DNA of 64,000 nucleotides, taken from positions 1 to 64,000 of the forward strand of contig CALXOE010000011.1 of NCBI GenBank assembly GCA_944389935.1. The letters are read 5' to 3'. This document shows, one piece after another, positions 45,056-55,309 of this stretch. The position numbers and the translations under genes are program-made. Position 1 is the first letter of the stretch. Each line of letters starts with the position of its first letter. This DNA comes from an uncultured Victivallis sp. Its GTDB lineage: Bacteria > Verrucomicrobiota > Lentisphaeria > Victivallales > Victivallaceae. The notes beneath the pieces are model-generated. The model had not been told where the DNA came from and ran no database searches. It saw only the letters and a program-made list of their open reading frames with translations.

Positions 45056-47776
45056 ATGAAATTCTACTATTTCAATTCGACCCACTGGGACCGCGAATGG
45101 TATCAGCCGTTTGAGGAGTTCCGCAAATACCTGATCGACGCGACGCGCGAACTGCTGAAAATCTACGACTCGACGCCGGCTTTCCGCAAATTCACGTTCG
45201 ACGGCCAGACCGTCGTCCTTGAGGACATCTGCGAGATCCGTCCGGACTGGAGGCCGCGCCTCGAAAAGCTGATCCGCGCGGGCAAACTCAATGTCGGCCC
45301 GTGGTATGTCATGCCGGACGAGTTTCTCGTCTCCGGCGAGGCGATGATCCGCAACTTCCTGGCCGGCAGGCGGATCGCATCTGAATTCGGCGGAAAAGCC
45401 TGGCCGGTCGGTTACGTCTGCGACATCTTCGGCCACATCGCGCAGCTGCCGCAGATTCTCGCGGGGTTCGGCCTCAAGGGGGCGGTCGTCTGGCGCGGCG
45501 TCCCGGGCGGCCGGGGCAGCCACCTGATCTACTGGGAGTCCCCGGACGGGACCCGGATCAAAACACTGAATCTCTCAAAGCGTTCCGGGTACAGCGATTT
45601 CACGCTGAACGTCCGCGGCATCCTGCCGCTGCCGCTCGACGCGGAGGCGTTCAAGCAGCGTTTCCGCGACTGGGTGGAGGAGGATTACGACGAGTGGGGC
45701 GACTGCTTCGTTCTCTCCGACGGCTTCGACCACGCCACTCCGTTCGGGGAGACCGAAAAGCTGTTCAACTGCATCCGCGAACTCTATCCCGACGCGGAAA
45801 TCATCCATACCGACTACACGGAACTCTTTGACAGAGAGTACAATTCCCCCGATCTTCCGGTCATCACCGGCGAACAGATTCATCCCGCCGACGGTCCGAA
45901 GAACGGCGCATGGCAGATCAGCGCGACTTTGAGTTCCCGCGCCGACGTGAAACGGGCAAACGATCTCTGCCAGAACATGCTGGAACTGCTGATCGAACCG
46001 CAGGCCGCGATCCGCGCCGCCATCGGGGACGTCGAGTCGCTGCCGCTGCTGCGTTACACGTGGAAGCATCTGCTCAAGAACCATGCGCACGATTCGATCT
46101 GCGGCTGTTCGATCGATCAGGTACACCGCGCGGTGCTCGGCCGCATGGAGGAGGTCGGCAACCTCGCGCGCACGCTCGACGAGGAGTTCCGCGTCATTGA
46201 TTACGAACGTGTTACCGGGAAATCATTCCTGACCGGAATCCGCCAGAGTTTCACCGACGACAAGGAGCGCGAAGCGGTCGCGGCGGACGGACGTTACACA
46301 ATGCGCCTCTTCAACCCGCTGCCGCATCCGGTCGGCAGCATGCGGGAGCTTGAAATCGCGTTCCCCGCCCGGACGATCGCGCCCTATCCGAAACTCCAAT
46401 CCGAGCCGTTCGGTTACGAATTCGTGAACAGCTTCCGGCTCTACGGCGGGGATGGGGAAGAGATTCCGTATCAACTGAAATCCATCACCTGCAACCAGAT
46501 CCGTTCTTATTACCGGCAGGATCACCGCCGGTATGACCTCTACAGGATCATCTGCGCGCCTCAGCTCCCGGCCGCCGGCTGGGGAAACATCGAGATCCGC
46601 CCGGCACAAGAGTTCGTGCGCAGTTTCGCGACCATGACCACTTCGCCGACCTCCGCCTCGAACGGGATTCTCTCCCTCGAGATCCATCCCGACGGAACGT
46701 TCGACGTGACCGATTTGCGCAGCAACCGCAACTATTCCGGCTTGAACGACTTCCGCATGGACCGGGAAATCGGGGACGGCTGGAATCACGTGCGCCCCGT
46801 CGGCAACCGCCGCGTCTGCGGAAGTTCCTGCGCCCGGGTCACGCTCGTTCAGGACGGTCCGGAGAGAACCGAATTCGAGATCGTCCGGAGTTATGAAATG
46901 CCGCGCGAACTCTGTTTCAACGGAACTCTGAGCGAACAGTATGCGGGAATCACGGAGAGCCGGGAGCGCGTCACGCTCGAGATCGTCACTTCCGTCGCCC
47001 TCGATCGCGGCAGCGAAATCTTGAACTGCCGCACGGTCGTACACAACAACGTCCGGGACTACCGGCTGCAGATGCTGCTGCCGACCGGCATCGCCGGAAA
47101 CGGCTTCGCAAGTCAGGCTTTCACGATCCTCGAACGCCCGGCCGGGCGCACGACCGGTGCAGAGTCCGAAACGTTCCCCGAGCCCGAGATGATCGAGAAA
47201 AATTTCGACGGCATTCTCGGCAAACGGGACTCCCTGGGCGGCATCGCCCTCCTCACCCGCGCCGGAATCCACGAGGGCGGCGCGCTTGACGACAAACAGA
47301 ACTCGCTTGTCATCACTTTGCTGCGCGCATTCCGGCGCACGGTTCAGACCAATGGGGAGACGGAGGGACAGCTCCCGGGAGAACGTCCTTTCGAGTACGC
47401 CATCGCGTTTTTCCCGCCCGGACGCAGCCGGACCGAACTGTACGAAACGCTTCGGGAACTGCGCACTCCGGTTTCAACCTGGATGCTGAAAAGCGCGGAT
47501 GCCGTGAACACCGATTCCGGCAGCTTCCTCCGCATCACCGGGTCCCTTGCCGTAACGGCGCTGAAACCCGCCGACGACGGGACTCCCGGCAGCGTCATTC
47601 TGCGACTGGTAAACCTTGAAGCATCCGATCACTCCGCTTCGATCCGGACGGCGAAACCGCTCAGGCGGGTGACACAGTGCCGTCTCGACGAAAGCGAACT
47701 CGGCGAGCTCGACCCGGCGAATCTCAACGTTTCGGCCCGGCCGCACGAGATCGTCACGCTCAAACTCGAGTTCTGA
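45056..47776 (+). CDS. GH38-family alpha-mannosidase
   Basis: 906 residues from ATG 45056 after CACGGAGGAAGCG; the longer frame overlaps the previous gene. The N-terminal catalytic domain opens with STHWDREWY, whose His and Asp bind zinc. The nucleophile Asp lies in VGYVCDIFGHIAQLPQ near residue 125, and KNHAHDSICGCSIDQVHRAV near 340-360 is the second metal/active-site motif. C-terminal beta domains follow (from about 420). It releases alpha-mannose from glycans. No signal peptide, so cytoplasmic action on imported oligosaccharides is expected. Confidence 0.92.
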   Translation: MKFYYFNSTHWDREWYQPFEEFRKYLIDATRELLKIYDSTPAFRKFTFDGQTVVLEDICEIRPDWRPRLEKLIRAGKLNVGPWYVMPDEFLVSGEAMIRNFLAGRRIASEFGGKAWPVGYVCDIFGHIAQLPQILAGFGLKGAVVWRGVPGGRGSHLIYWESPDGTRIKTLNLSKRSGYSDFTLNVRGILPLPLDAEAFKQRFRDWVEEDYDEWGDCFVLSDGFDHATPFGETEKLFNCIRELYPDAEIIHTDYTELFDREYNSPDLPVITGEQIHPADGPKNGAWQISATLSSRADVKRANDLCQNMLELLIEPQAAIRAAIGDVESLPLLRYTWKHLLKNHAHDSICGCSIDQVHRAVLGRMEEVGNLARTLDEEFRVIDYERVTGKSFLTGIRQSFTDDKEREAVAADGRYTMRLFNPLPHPVGSMRELEIAFPARTIAPYPKLQSEPFGYEFVNSFRLYGGDGEEIPYQLKSITCNQIRSYYRQDHRRYDLYRIICAPQLPAAGWGNIEIRPAQEFVRSFATMTTSPTSASNGILSLEIHPDGTFDVTDLRSNRNYSGLNDFRMDREIGDGWNHVRPVGNRRVCGSSCARVTLVQDGPERTEFEIVRSYEMPRELCFNGTLSEQYAGITESRERVTLEIVTSVALDRGSEILNCRTVVHNNVRDYRLQMLLPTGIAGNGFASQAFTILERPAGRTTGAESETFPEPEMIEKNFDGILGKRDSLGGIALLTRAGIHEGGALDDKQNSLVITLLRAFRRTVQTNGETEGQLPGERPFEYAIAFFPPGRSRTELYETLRELRTPVSTWMLKSADAVNTDSGSFLRITGSLAVTALKPADDGTPGSVILRLVNLEASDHSASIRTAKPLRRVTQCRLDESELGELDPANLNVSARPHEIVTLKLEF

Positions 47777-47810
47777 CCGGAAGCCCCCCTGCCCCGGGGG
47801 GCCGTTCCGG
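47777..47810. terminator. GC-rich hairpin between convergent genes
   Basis: Outer arms CCGGAA / TTCCGG and inner arms GCCCCCC / GGGGGGC enclose a TGCCCC loop. It lies exactly between two convergent stops. There is no T-tract, but its stability and position suit a shared transcription barrier. Confidence 0.55.
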
Positions 47811-47817
47811 AGGAAAC

Positions 47818-49755
47818 TCACCTGGGATTGGCGACCATCCAGAGCAGCGCTTCAAGCGTATTGGCCGCAGCCCAGCCGTTGTAGGAGTACCAGAGCGACG
47901 AGGGGCGGCCGTCGCTGTAGCAGAAGTCGGTCAACCCGTCGCTCGGGCAGTAGCGCTCCGTGGTCACGCCGTAGCGGCCGTATCCGGTGATCTCCGGATA
48001 GAGTTCGAGGCAGTTCATGATCCACGCCATGCCGTCCTCGGCGCGCATCCGGTGCAGCTCGTTTCCGGTCCGCTCCGCGAGATAGAAGAGCTCCGGCATC
48101 ACAAGTACGCCCATCGGGTGGATGTGCGGATTCGAGACGCTCGTCACCGAACCGCCGCAGGAGTTCCAGCCGCTGCCCGCCAGCGGCATGATCTCCGGCA
48201 CCGCCCGGAAACCGTAACGCCACAGATATTCATAGTGCGCACCGTCCTCAAGCATCTGGAGCATAAGCGGTTCGCCGGTCTCCTCATGGAGCATCCGGAC
48301 GAGTTTCATAAAGGCGAGATTCCCCTCCTGATCGGGGGCTTTCCAGGTGTCCATCGGCGTACCGCAGACATTCTGCTCCCGAACGGGCTTGTGATAGAAC
48401 AGAGCCGCTTTGCGGGCGGCGTCGCGATACCGGGATTCCCCGGTGAAAGCGCCGGCGGCGGCGAGCGCCGCGCCGATCCAGCACCCCGCAAACCCGTTCC
48501 AGTCGGAGACTTCGCGCCGATCCGTATGGAAAGCGTAACCGCAGCAGCCGTCCTCACGCTGCAATGCGACATGGTTGTCGGCGACTTCGATCGCGCGCTC
48601 GAGCCAGCCTGCCGGAATCGGCCGGTTGTGCCGTTTCAAATGGGTCAGCGTCAGAAAGAGATAGTAGAGCGCATGCCCGTTCGTGTAGGCGCTGTGCCGG
48701 TCGTGTGTGATCTTCAGGAAATCCCACCAGCCGTTGACCCGGCTGCCGCGCAGTTCGCGCACCAGATCGTAAAACATCCCGGAAGCGGGGTTGTACCCGT
48801 CGAGAATCTCGTTGAAGAGATCGTAGCCGGACTTGCGGCCGCGGAAAAACTTCTCCGGAAGTTTCAGCACATCCATCGCCGTGATAAAGGGATAAGCGAG
48901 GATCGATCCACCCGTCCACCCGATCTCGAGCAGCGCGCGCCACGGTTTTAATTCCGGCTGCCGCGGCGGATGCGCCTCCTGATCCGTATAGTGATTGAAC
49001 GCATCCGACCAGTTCTGTTCGACGAAAGCGGTCAGCACGGCGCGCGCCGCCTCTTCGAAACTCTTCTCGAATTTCGGACACTCGCGATAGTGACGGTAAA
49101 GCGATTCGATGATCGTGCGCACCCGATCGCGGCAGCCGTCGCGGAAATGAAAGAGTTTCCCGGAACATTTCGCTCCGGTCACGGGCTGACTGGTCGATTT
49201 GGAGCGGCCGTCATCATGGTCGCAGTACTTGTTCACGAACGTGAACGGGAGATTCGCATAACCGACCGTGACCCCGAAGCGATCCGGCAACTCGGCGAAG
49301 AGGCCGTTGCGCACAAGATGACGCTCGCCATCACGGCAATAGGGATCGATCGAGATCGCCCCGACCTCCCCGCGCGCCGTAACCGCGATCGAAACCGGAT
49401 GGCTCGCGCGGTCGGCGCGGAACTCCCAGACCGGCGAGGAGTAGATCGCCTCGGGATATTCGCGCGTCAGGTTCGGGTACTGGCCCGGCTTCGCGTTCGC
49501 AAGGTTGTTGTCGCCGTGAATGCAGCACGGGATCAGATGCCACGCCTCCCCTCCGTCGAGCGAACCGGCTATTTTGGCGCGAGTGGGATATCGCGCGGAG
49601 AATTCGAGTTCGTACCCGGTCTCCTCCCCGGCCGGGAAACAGGTGAATCTCAGAGAGATGTCGGCATTCTTGAATTTCGCTCCCCGGACGGGATCGACGA
49701 TGCCTGCCGATTCCCATCCGCCGTTCCGGGTCTGGTAAAAGAGTTCGACTTTCAT
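47818..49755 (-). CDS. Putative six-hairpin (alpha/alpha) glycosidase
   Basis: 645 residues without a signal peptide. The first 190 residues are beta-rich. The rest shows the repeating helical pairs of an (alpha/alpha)6 toroid (NWSDAFNHYTDQEAH, WTGGSILAYPFITAMDVL, WWDFLKITHDRHSAYTNGHA, DWNGFAGCWIGAALAAAGAF, WNSCGGSVTSVSNPH). Such folds occur in GH88/GH105, GH127 and related families; no signature places it. It is the last gene of the five-gene pseudopilin-led unit, 27 bases after its neighbour. Unlike the other members it is probably cytoplasmic. Confidence 0.65.
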   Translation of the reverse strand: MKVELFYQTRNGGWESAGIVDPVRGAKFKNADISLRFTCFPAGEETGYELEFSARYPTRAKIAGSLDGGEAWHLIPCCIHGDNNLANAKPGQYPNLTREYPEAIYSSPVWEFRADRASHPVSIAVTARGEVGAISIDPYCRDGERHLVRNGLFAELPDRFGVTVGYANLPFTFVNKYCDHDDGRSKSTSQPVTGAKCSGKLFHFRDGCRDRVRTIIESLYRHYRECPKFEKSFEEAARAVLTAFVEQNWSDAFNHYTDQEAHPPRQPELKPWRALLEIGWTGGSILAYPFITAMDVLKLPEKFFRGRKSGYDLFNEILDGYNPASGMFYDLVRELRGSRVNGWWDFLKITHDRHSAYTNGHALYYLFLTLTHLKRHNRPIPAGWLERAIEVADNHVALQREDGCCGYAFHTDRREVSDWNGFAGCWIGAALAAAGAFTGESRYRDAARKAALFYHKPVREQNVCGTPMDTWKAPDQEGNLAFMKLVRMLHEETGEPLMLQMLEDGAHYEYLWRYGFRAVPEIMPLAGSGWNSCGGSVTSVSNPHIHPMGVLVMPELFYLAERTGNELHRMRAEDGMAWIMNCLELYPEITGYGRYGVTTERYCPSDGLTDFCYSDGRPSSLWYSYNGWAAANTLEALLWMVANPR

Positions 49756-49782
49756 TCTTCGCGCCTGTCCTGCCGTGAGAGA

Positions 49783-50343
49783 TCACTTCTTCTGGAAACA
49801 GTCAACCGAAAAGTCGGTCTTCTCCGGGATCTGCAGAAAACGCACCTGATTGTCCTGCGTGTAAATGACGAGCAGTTCTTTCTTTTTGCGCGGAGCCGGA
49901 TCGGGGCCGAGGGTCGTGTTGTTGATCCCGAGGATGGTATTGTTCTCGATGACAGACAGAATTTTGTCCGTTACCTCTTTCCACTCCCTGCCGGAACCAT
50001 AGAACGCGCGCAGCACCTTGAACTCCTGCGCGGGGTCGGCATTTGCAACCACGACGCCGAATTGACGCTCCGGAATCCGGACGCTCTTCTCCGCGCCGCC
50101 GTCGGTGTAGGTGACGGTCAGCGTTTTGGCCTTGCGCGGCGCCAGGTCGGGAGCGAAGAACTTGTTCGACGGCGTGATCGTCAGAAACGTTCCCGGCAAT
50201 CCGCCGGCATGTTTCAGAAACGCTTCCGTCACATCGTTGACCTGTTCGCCGTTCCCGTAGGCGGCTTTCACGATCTTGAGCTCTCCAGCGGAGAGTCCGG
50301 CCGCGCAGGCGGCCGCGAGCAGCGTTGTAAAAAACTTGTTCAT
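49783..50343 (-). CDS. Exported protein made of two DUF3395-like domains
   Basis: 186 residues from ATG 50343: a signal peptide (MNKFFTTLLAAACAAGLSAG) and two copies of a domain of about 75 residues. Each copy has an [FY]-G-x-G start, a DVTE/EVTD step, a DLAPRK or DPAPRK turn, and a TLTVTYTD or ELLVIYTQ strand. The pattern resembles DUF3395 (the DNAJC11 C-terminal type) in a bacterial exported setting. The same two domains begin the gene at 54366, so this looks like a stand-alone version. Function unknown; a beta-rich binding module is inferred. Confidence 0.7.
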   Translation of the reverse strand: MNKFFTTLLAAACAAGLSAGELKIVKAAYGNGEQVNDVTEAFLKHAGGLPGTFLTITPSNKFFAPDLAPRKAKTLTVTYTDGGAEKSVRIPERQFGVVVANADPAQEFKVLRAFYGSGREWKEVTDKILSVIENNTILGINNTTLGPDPAPRKKKELLVIYTQDNQVRFLQIPEKTDFSVDCFQKK

Positions 50344-50364
50344 CTTCCCGACTCCTTTCATCTG

Positions 50365-52689
50365 TTACTGGTCTTTCCTTAATACGATGGTGGACATGGG
50401 TTTCACCACCAGTTTCTCACCCGGCGCGCACACCCGGCCGGCCGGAAGTATCCGGTAAGAGTTGCCGTCAGCGGGCAGCCGCAGGGTAAACTCTTTGTCA
50501 TGAGTTGCATTCATGCCGATCTCAAACGGCCCGTAGTTCGCGCGGTAGAACTCTCCGCGCCCGGCATAAGGACTCTCCTGCCCCGGCTTGAAAGCAATTC
50601 CCTCCGGAATCTTCGCAATCGGCAGCACCTCCCCCGCATGGGCGGAACGGAACTCCCGCTCCCCGGGATAGTGAATGTGGCCGCCGCCGTTGCCGAATCC
50701 GAAATTCGTCCAGTTCGGCCGAACATAATTCATGCCGGAAGATTCAAACTCAATCTCCTCGCGGATGGTCGCAATGCGCTCGATCCGGGGAGTGAGATAG
50801 TGGATTTTCGCCAGAAAATTCACCGCATGCCGGGCTCGCCAGCAGAGCGACGCATAGAGAATCTCCCCGCCGCACTTCAATGCGAGCACCCCGTTCTCCT
50901 CGTCACTGAAAACGAAATCCGGCTGATCCGGCGACATCGGCATGCGGAAAGGAGAACGCGGCAGCTTTTTCAGCTCTTCATACTGGCTCTGCGAGTGCAG
51001 CAGTCCGGCAGTGACCCGGAATCCGCCCTCTTTCATGCGGGTCTCCTCGGAGCGGAAGAACTGCCGCTCCTCAACCATCTGCTGCGCGAGTCCGATCGCG
51101 AACGGGTCGCGCAGCGCCATCGGAGCATAGAGCGCCGAACCATCGCGCGTCGGCCGTTCGGCATAGGTCACATCTCCGGGAGAGCGCACGTCCCGCCAGC
51201 CGACGACGGTTTCGAGCCGCATCTCGGGATATCCCTCCGGAGAAAGCGCGGGGTGACGGAAGTACGAACGGGCCCGGATCATCTTCGCAAGCGCGGCGTC
51301 GATCTCCGGATCTCCCGGTTCCCCCGGCGCCGGGCGGGTCGCATTGTAGATGCCAGTCGCCAAGTCGAGGACTTCGCCGTAGCTGCCGACGTAGCCGAGC
51401 TCTTTCGTCAACCCTTTGGCGGTCAACTGCATATAATTCTCCCCCTGAGGACGGACAGCTCTGCCGTCTTTCCCGAGGCTGCCGGACCACGGCCGCAGGC
51501 CGACCGACTCTTTCAGGAATCCGAGAGTCATCTCCTCGGGCAATCCCTCTCCGGGCGCGAGAAGATTCAGCGCGCGGTTGTTCCAGTGCAGATTCATGTC
51601 GACGATCATCGACTGATTCGTATACATCCGGCGATGAGTCGCGAGAAAATCGTTCGCGGCCTTGAGCATTTCGGCCCACGCTTCGCGTCGGACAATGGAG
51701 TTCCCTTTTTCATCCTCGATCCGGCACGTGAGTTCGGGAGCGATCTCCTTATGCAGCAATACGATCGCCTCCCCGACCGGTCCGAAACCGAACCAGCCGG
51801 GATTCCAGGTGGAGCGGTCGGATTCCGCGAGTTTCGGATCGTTCCGGAACTGGATGAAATACCGGTCGATGCCCTCGATCACCGCGCGAACCGCGGCGGG
51901 ATTGCGATACGCGCTGCTCGTCTCGACGAAGTAAGCCCGGGCGACGAACTGAATCTGCATCTGAGAGCCGATTTTCCCGGGTTTCAGGAAGTTCTTCAGA
52001 TCGCGTTCGACCCGTGCATTGAGTCTGGAAAAATCCTCCTTCTCCGGCTGCGGCTTCCGGCGCGCCGGGGCGACGCCCTGTTTCTCCCCGGCCGGAATCT
52101 CGAGGAAACTCCCGGTATGCGTGTAGAAGCTGTACATCGTGCGGCCGGGCTCGACCATCTCTTTCTGGTACTGTTTGAAATCGCGACCGTATCCCCAGAT
52201 CCGCCCCGTGGCATGAAGTTCAAAATCCAGACTCCTTCTGCCCTCGGTCAGAGACTTCGGCAGCGGAAACGTCACGTAAACGAACCGGCCCGGAAACTGC
52301 GGCTCCGGCTCACCGTGATCGAGAATGTCATAATCGCCGAGGTGACGATAACCGAGCTGCCTCCCGTCGGCATGCAAAATGAGCAGATTTTCCGAAATGT
52401 CTCCGCCCCAGAATTTTGCGGGAAAATAGTTCTGCGCGTTCGGGTCGACTTTCATCGTGAATCGGACCGGTTCGCTGCGGAAGTTCGCGGTTGCGGGCGG
52501 CGCAATCACGCGGGCCGCTTCGCCGAGCCCTCCCGCGACGACGCGCGTCTCCGGACCGTCGAAACCGTGCGCCTTTTCACTCACCGGATCCCCGAGACGA
52601 AGCGTATCGATCATCCCCGCCCCGGCCGGCAGCAGCGCGCATGTTGACGCTAGCGCAAGCGCAATCATTTTTCCGTTGAACATGAACAT
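50365..52689 (-). CDS. Exported polysaccharide-lyase-like protein
   Basis: 774 residues from ATG 52689 (another ATG at 52683), directly after the stop of the upstream gene with only one base between, so coupled. The signal peptide is MIALALASTCALLPAGAG. N-terminal beta domain to about 180, then a helical toroid-like region (about 225-520: MQIQFVARAYFVETSSAYRN, MIVDMNLHWNNRALNLLAPG, TKELGYVGSYGEVLDLATGIYN) and a C-terminal beta super-sandwich. This is the two-domain plan of chondroitin/hyaluronan/xanthan (PL8-type) lyases. NLHWNNRA and the Tyr-rich GYVGSYGE segment could hold active-site residues. Exact family not assigned. Confidence 0.65.
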   Translation of the reverse strand: MFMFNGKMIALALASTCALLPAGAGMIDTLRLGDPVSEKAHGFDGPETRVVAGGLGEAARVIAPPATANFRSEPVRFTMKVDPNAQNYFPAKFWGGDISENLLILHADGRQLGYRHLGDYDILDHGEPEPQFPGRFVYVTFPLPKSLTEGRRSLDFELHATGRIWGYGRDFKQYQKEMVEPGRTMYSFYTHTGSFLEIPAGEKQGVAPARRKPQPEKEDFSRLNARVERDLKNFLKPGKIGSQMQIQFVARAYFVETSSAYRNPAAVRAVIEGIDRYFIQFRNDPKLAESDRSTWNPGWFGFGPVGEAIVLLHKEIAPELTCRIEDEKGNSIVRREAWAEMLKAANDFLATHRRMYTNQSMIVDMNLHWNNRALNLLAPGEGLPEEMTLGFLKESVGLRPWSGSLGKDGRAVRPQGENYMQLTAKGLTKELGYVGSYGEVLDLATGIYNATRPAPGEPGDPEIDAALAKMIRARSYFRHPALSPEGYPEMRLETVVGWRDVRSPGDVTYAERPTRDGSALYAPMALRDPFAIGLAQQMVEERQFFRSEETRMKEGGFRVTAGLLHSQSQYEELKKLPRSPFRMPMSPDQPDFVFSDEENGVLALKCGGEILYASLCWRARHAVNFLAKIHYLTPRIERIATIREEIEFESSGMNYVRPNWTNFGFGNGGGHIHYPGEREFRSAHAGEVLPIAKIPEGIAFKPGQESPYAGRGEFYRANYGPFEIGMNATHDKEFTLRLPADGNSYRILPAGRVCAPGEKLVVKPMSTIVLRKDQ

Positions 52690-52690
52690 G

Positions 52691-54366
52691 TTACTTGACA
52701 ATCCTGAATCTGCGGGTGACCGGGTTGGCGCTCTGCAGCTGCGGCTTTCCGGCGTTTCCGTACTGGTACGCCACGACCGAAACTTCGACCGGGAATTTCG
52801 CTCCGGCCGGAATCTCCGTGAAGATCAGCTCGTTATCTTTCAAATACGCGGGGCCGTACTCGACATAATATGCGACCGGCATGCCGGTGTTCGCCCGGGC
52901 CTGAAGAGTGACGGAGTTCGTCCCGACCCGCTGATCCGGAATCTCCGGGAATTCGATCCGCTGCGCGACTCCTTTCGTGTTGCGGTGCGGAATCATCATC
53001 ACCGACTGTTGAACAATGCGCCGATACGTATCATCCCCGGGATAGACCGCAATCATGTAAATCTCTCCGGGATGGCGGCTTGAAGTGAATCCGAACCGGT
53101 TGAACCGGACCGCCATCGTCTCGTTGTCGATCCGGACGACGGGGCCGCAGATCGGAAAGATCTGAATCCGTTCCGCATCGCTGCCGTGCGCGATCGCCTC
53201 CCCGGCCTTTTTTCCGCTCCAACGTTCGGCACGCCCCTGCGGAACCCGGTCGAGAAACACCCCCTCCAGACGTTTCAAGTCGTTTTCATTCAACGTCCCG
53301 GCCTGACTTGCAAAAGTGCCGTCATACGAAATCCCGGCGAGAGCCCGTTCCGGTTTCCACGCCGCAAGTTCCCACGGAAAGTTCGCCATGGCGGAGTGGC
53401 CGATCCCGACCAGGGGAGCCGTTGCAAGTTCCCTGCAGCCGGACAACTCAGCGAGATCTTCAAACATCTTTCCAACCGCCGCGGCCTTTCCGGCATCCTT
53501 GAAGTTGAAGTCCGCCCCGAAGAGCGACGGCGCAATCCAGACGGCTGCAAAATCGAGTTTCTGCAGCGTCTCGCGAAACTTCGGATGCTCGAGAATCGGC
53601 AGTTCGAGCATGTTGAACTGCCCGACCACAATGCCGCGCACGTTCGCCGTCTTCGGAGGAATGTAGAGATATGCCACCGGCGGCAGACCGTTTCCCCGGA
53701 AATCACACCGTCGACCGGCATCGCCCACTGCCAGACCGCCGTATCCAGCTCCATGCCGCGGAAAGGAGTCCGGGCGTTCTTCACCTCCGGAATCGGATCA
53801 AATGCGCCGGAGATCGAACTGCCTTTGAATTTGTCTTTCTCCCAGAGCTGCTTGCAGTACTGCCGGCCGTCGATGCTGTAAAAAAGAACCACGAGCTTGT
53901 TTTTCCCCGGAACCGGATCGTCCCTGACGTCGATCCCGAGGGTCGGAAAGTCGAGCGTCACTTCCCGGTTGGAGGCGATGATCTCACGCATTTTCTCCGT
54001 GATGTTCAGATACTTGCCGTGATCGCCGAACCAGGCGCTCCCCAGCTGAAACTCCTGCGAAACAGGCGTATTCGCCGCAACGCCGTTGATCGTGCGCTCG
54101 TCGAGCATGGCCGTTTTCTCCGTGCCGTCGTTGTCCACATAGACCACGACGAGCTTTTTCGCGATGCGGGGGGCTGGATCTCTGCCCGCCATCCGGTTTC
54201 CGTCGATCCAGCCGATGTAGAGATCGTCATTGGCTTTCAGCTGCTTGAACGGTTCGGTCACATCGGCCCACTTGTCGCCGACTCCGAATTTCGCACTGCG
54301 AATCTCAAGAGCCGACGCAATCATCATCGAAAGCGCCGGGAGCAGGAGGAAAAGTGCCGTTCTCAT
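52691..54366 (-). pseudogene. DUF3395-like repeat plus alpha/beta-hydrolase protein, frameshifted
   Basis: Two overlapping frames form one protein of about 558 residues. The start at 54366 follows ATGGAG; an in-frame ATG at 54384 is possible. A signal peptide (MRTALFLLLPALSMMIASA) is followed by two DUF3395-like domains (AKFGVGDKWADVTE...DPAPRIAKKLVVVY; AWFGDHGKYLNITE...DDPVPGKNKLVVLF). After the frame break near 53690-53700 an esterase-like alpha/beta-hydrolase follows, with the nucleophile elbow GIGHSAMANFPWE and SYDGTF. One extra G in the GGGG run of the coding strand restores VISGGNGLPPVAYLYIPP. Either a sequencing error or recent inactivation. An esterase acting on decorated glycans fits the operon (inference). 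Confidence 0.75.
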
Positions 54367-54393
54367 AATGGACTCCATTTTCATTCCGGAATT

Positions 54394-55309
54394 TCAGTAG
54401 TTGTCTTTCCAGCGTCCGATCGCGGTTTCGGAGTTGGTATTGCTGCTGCCCTCCACCGACTCGGAGTCGGAAAGCGACTCGACATGCCCGTCAACCATCA
54501 GGTAGTTCCATCTCTGCCCGTGGCTGATCGGCAAAGTGCCGTTCACCCGCTGCGCACGCGGATTCATCACCCCGCTGCAGGAGTTGTTGGCGATGAAATT
54601 GTTCTCCTGAATCCGTTCGGCGATCATGATCACATGCGAATGGGCGCAGACGCGCGTAACCTTGGCCCCGATCAGCAACCCATCGGCCGGATCGGTCGTG
54701 ATCGCTTTCTGGTTGTTGTCGATCCGGCAGCCGCCCCGACCCGCCGGAAGCACAAGTTTCGCCCGGTTGAATGAGTAGGAACGCGGATTCTTCGTATCAT
54801 CATTGCGGACAACAGCGTCCGAATCACATTTGAAAATCGGTGCCGTCCCGTCTTTCCTGTTCGGCTGCACCCCGTTGGCAACTCCCATGAAACGTGAGAT
54901 CTGGTGCTCCCAGGTCCACATGTATCCCCCCCTCGGCCTGCGGGGTCAGATAATCACTGTACGTGTCGGAATACATCGCCATTGCAGTACCCATCTGGCG
55001 CATGTTGCTCGCGCATTTGATTGCCCGCCCGCGTTCCCGCGCCTGGTTCAGCGCCGGCAGCAGCATACCCGCCAGAATCGCGATGATCGCAATCACCACC
55101 AGAAGTTCTATCAGCGTAAACGCCGCTTTTCTCGTTACCGGGTCGTGGGTGGCAGGGGGCGTGTCCGCCGCCCCCGCACCCCCGGCGTCCGGCAAGGTGC
55201 CGGTGCCGCGTACGGGGCGGAGTCGGACTCGGCTGCGGTCGACCGGTGCGGGGAGAATGAGCCGCAAAAACGCGAACGGCTCTTCCCGCTTTTCTGCGGA
55301 AAGACCCAT
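54394..55309 (-). pseudogene. H-X9-DG pseudopilin with frameshift and repeat-derived leader
   Basis: [20 protein letters not shown] begins at 55120 (residue -1 is Ala, not Gly), preceded by a long Arg/Pro-rich leader that lies inside the repeat array. The first plausible ATG is at 55309. The frame breaks at a run of seven C (54926-54932): [10 protein letters not shown] continues out of frame as [19 protein letters not shown]. Six C would restore it. The C-terminal part holds HGQRWNYLMVDGHV (H-X9-DG). It is the first gene of a leftward five-gene unit with exported glycan-active proteins, 27 bases before the next start. Confidence 0.8.
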
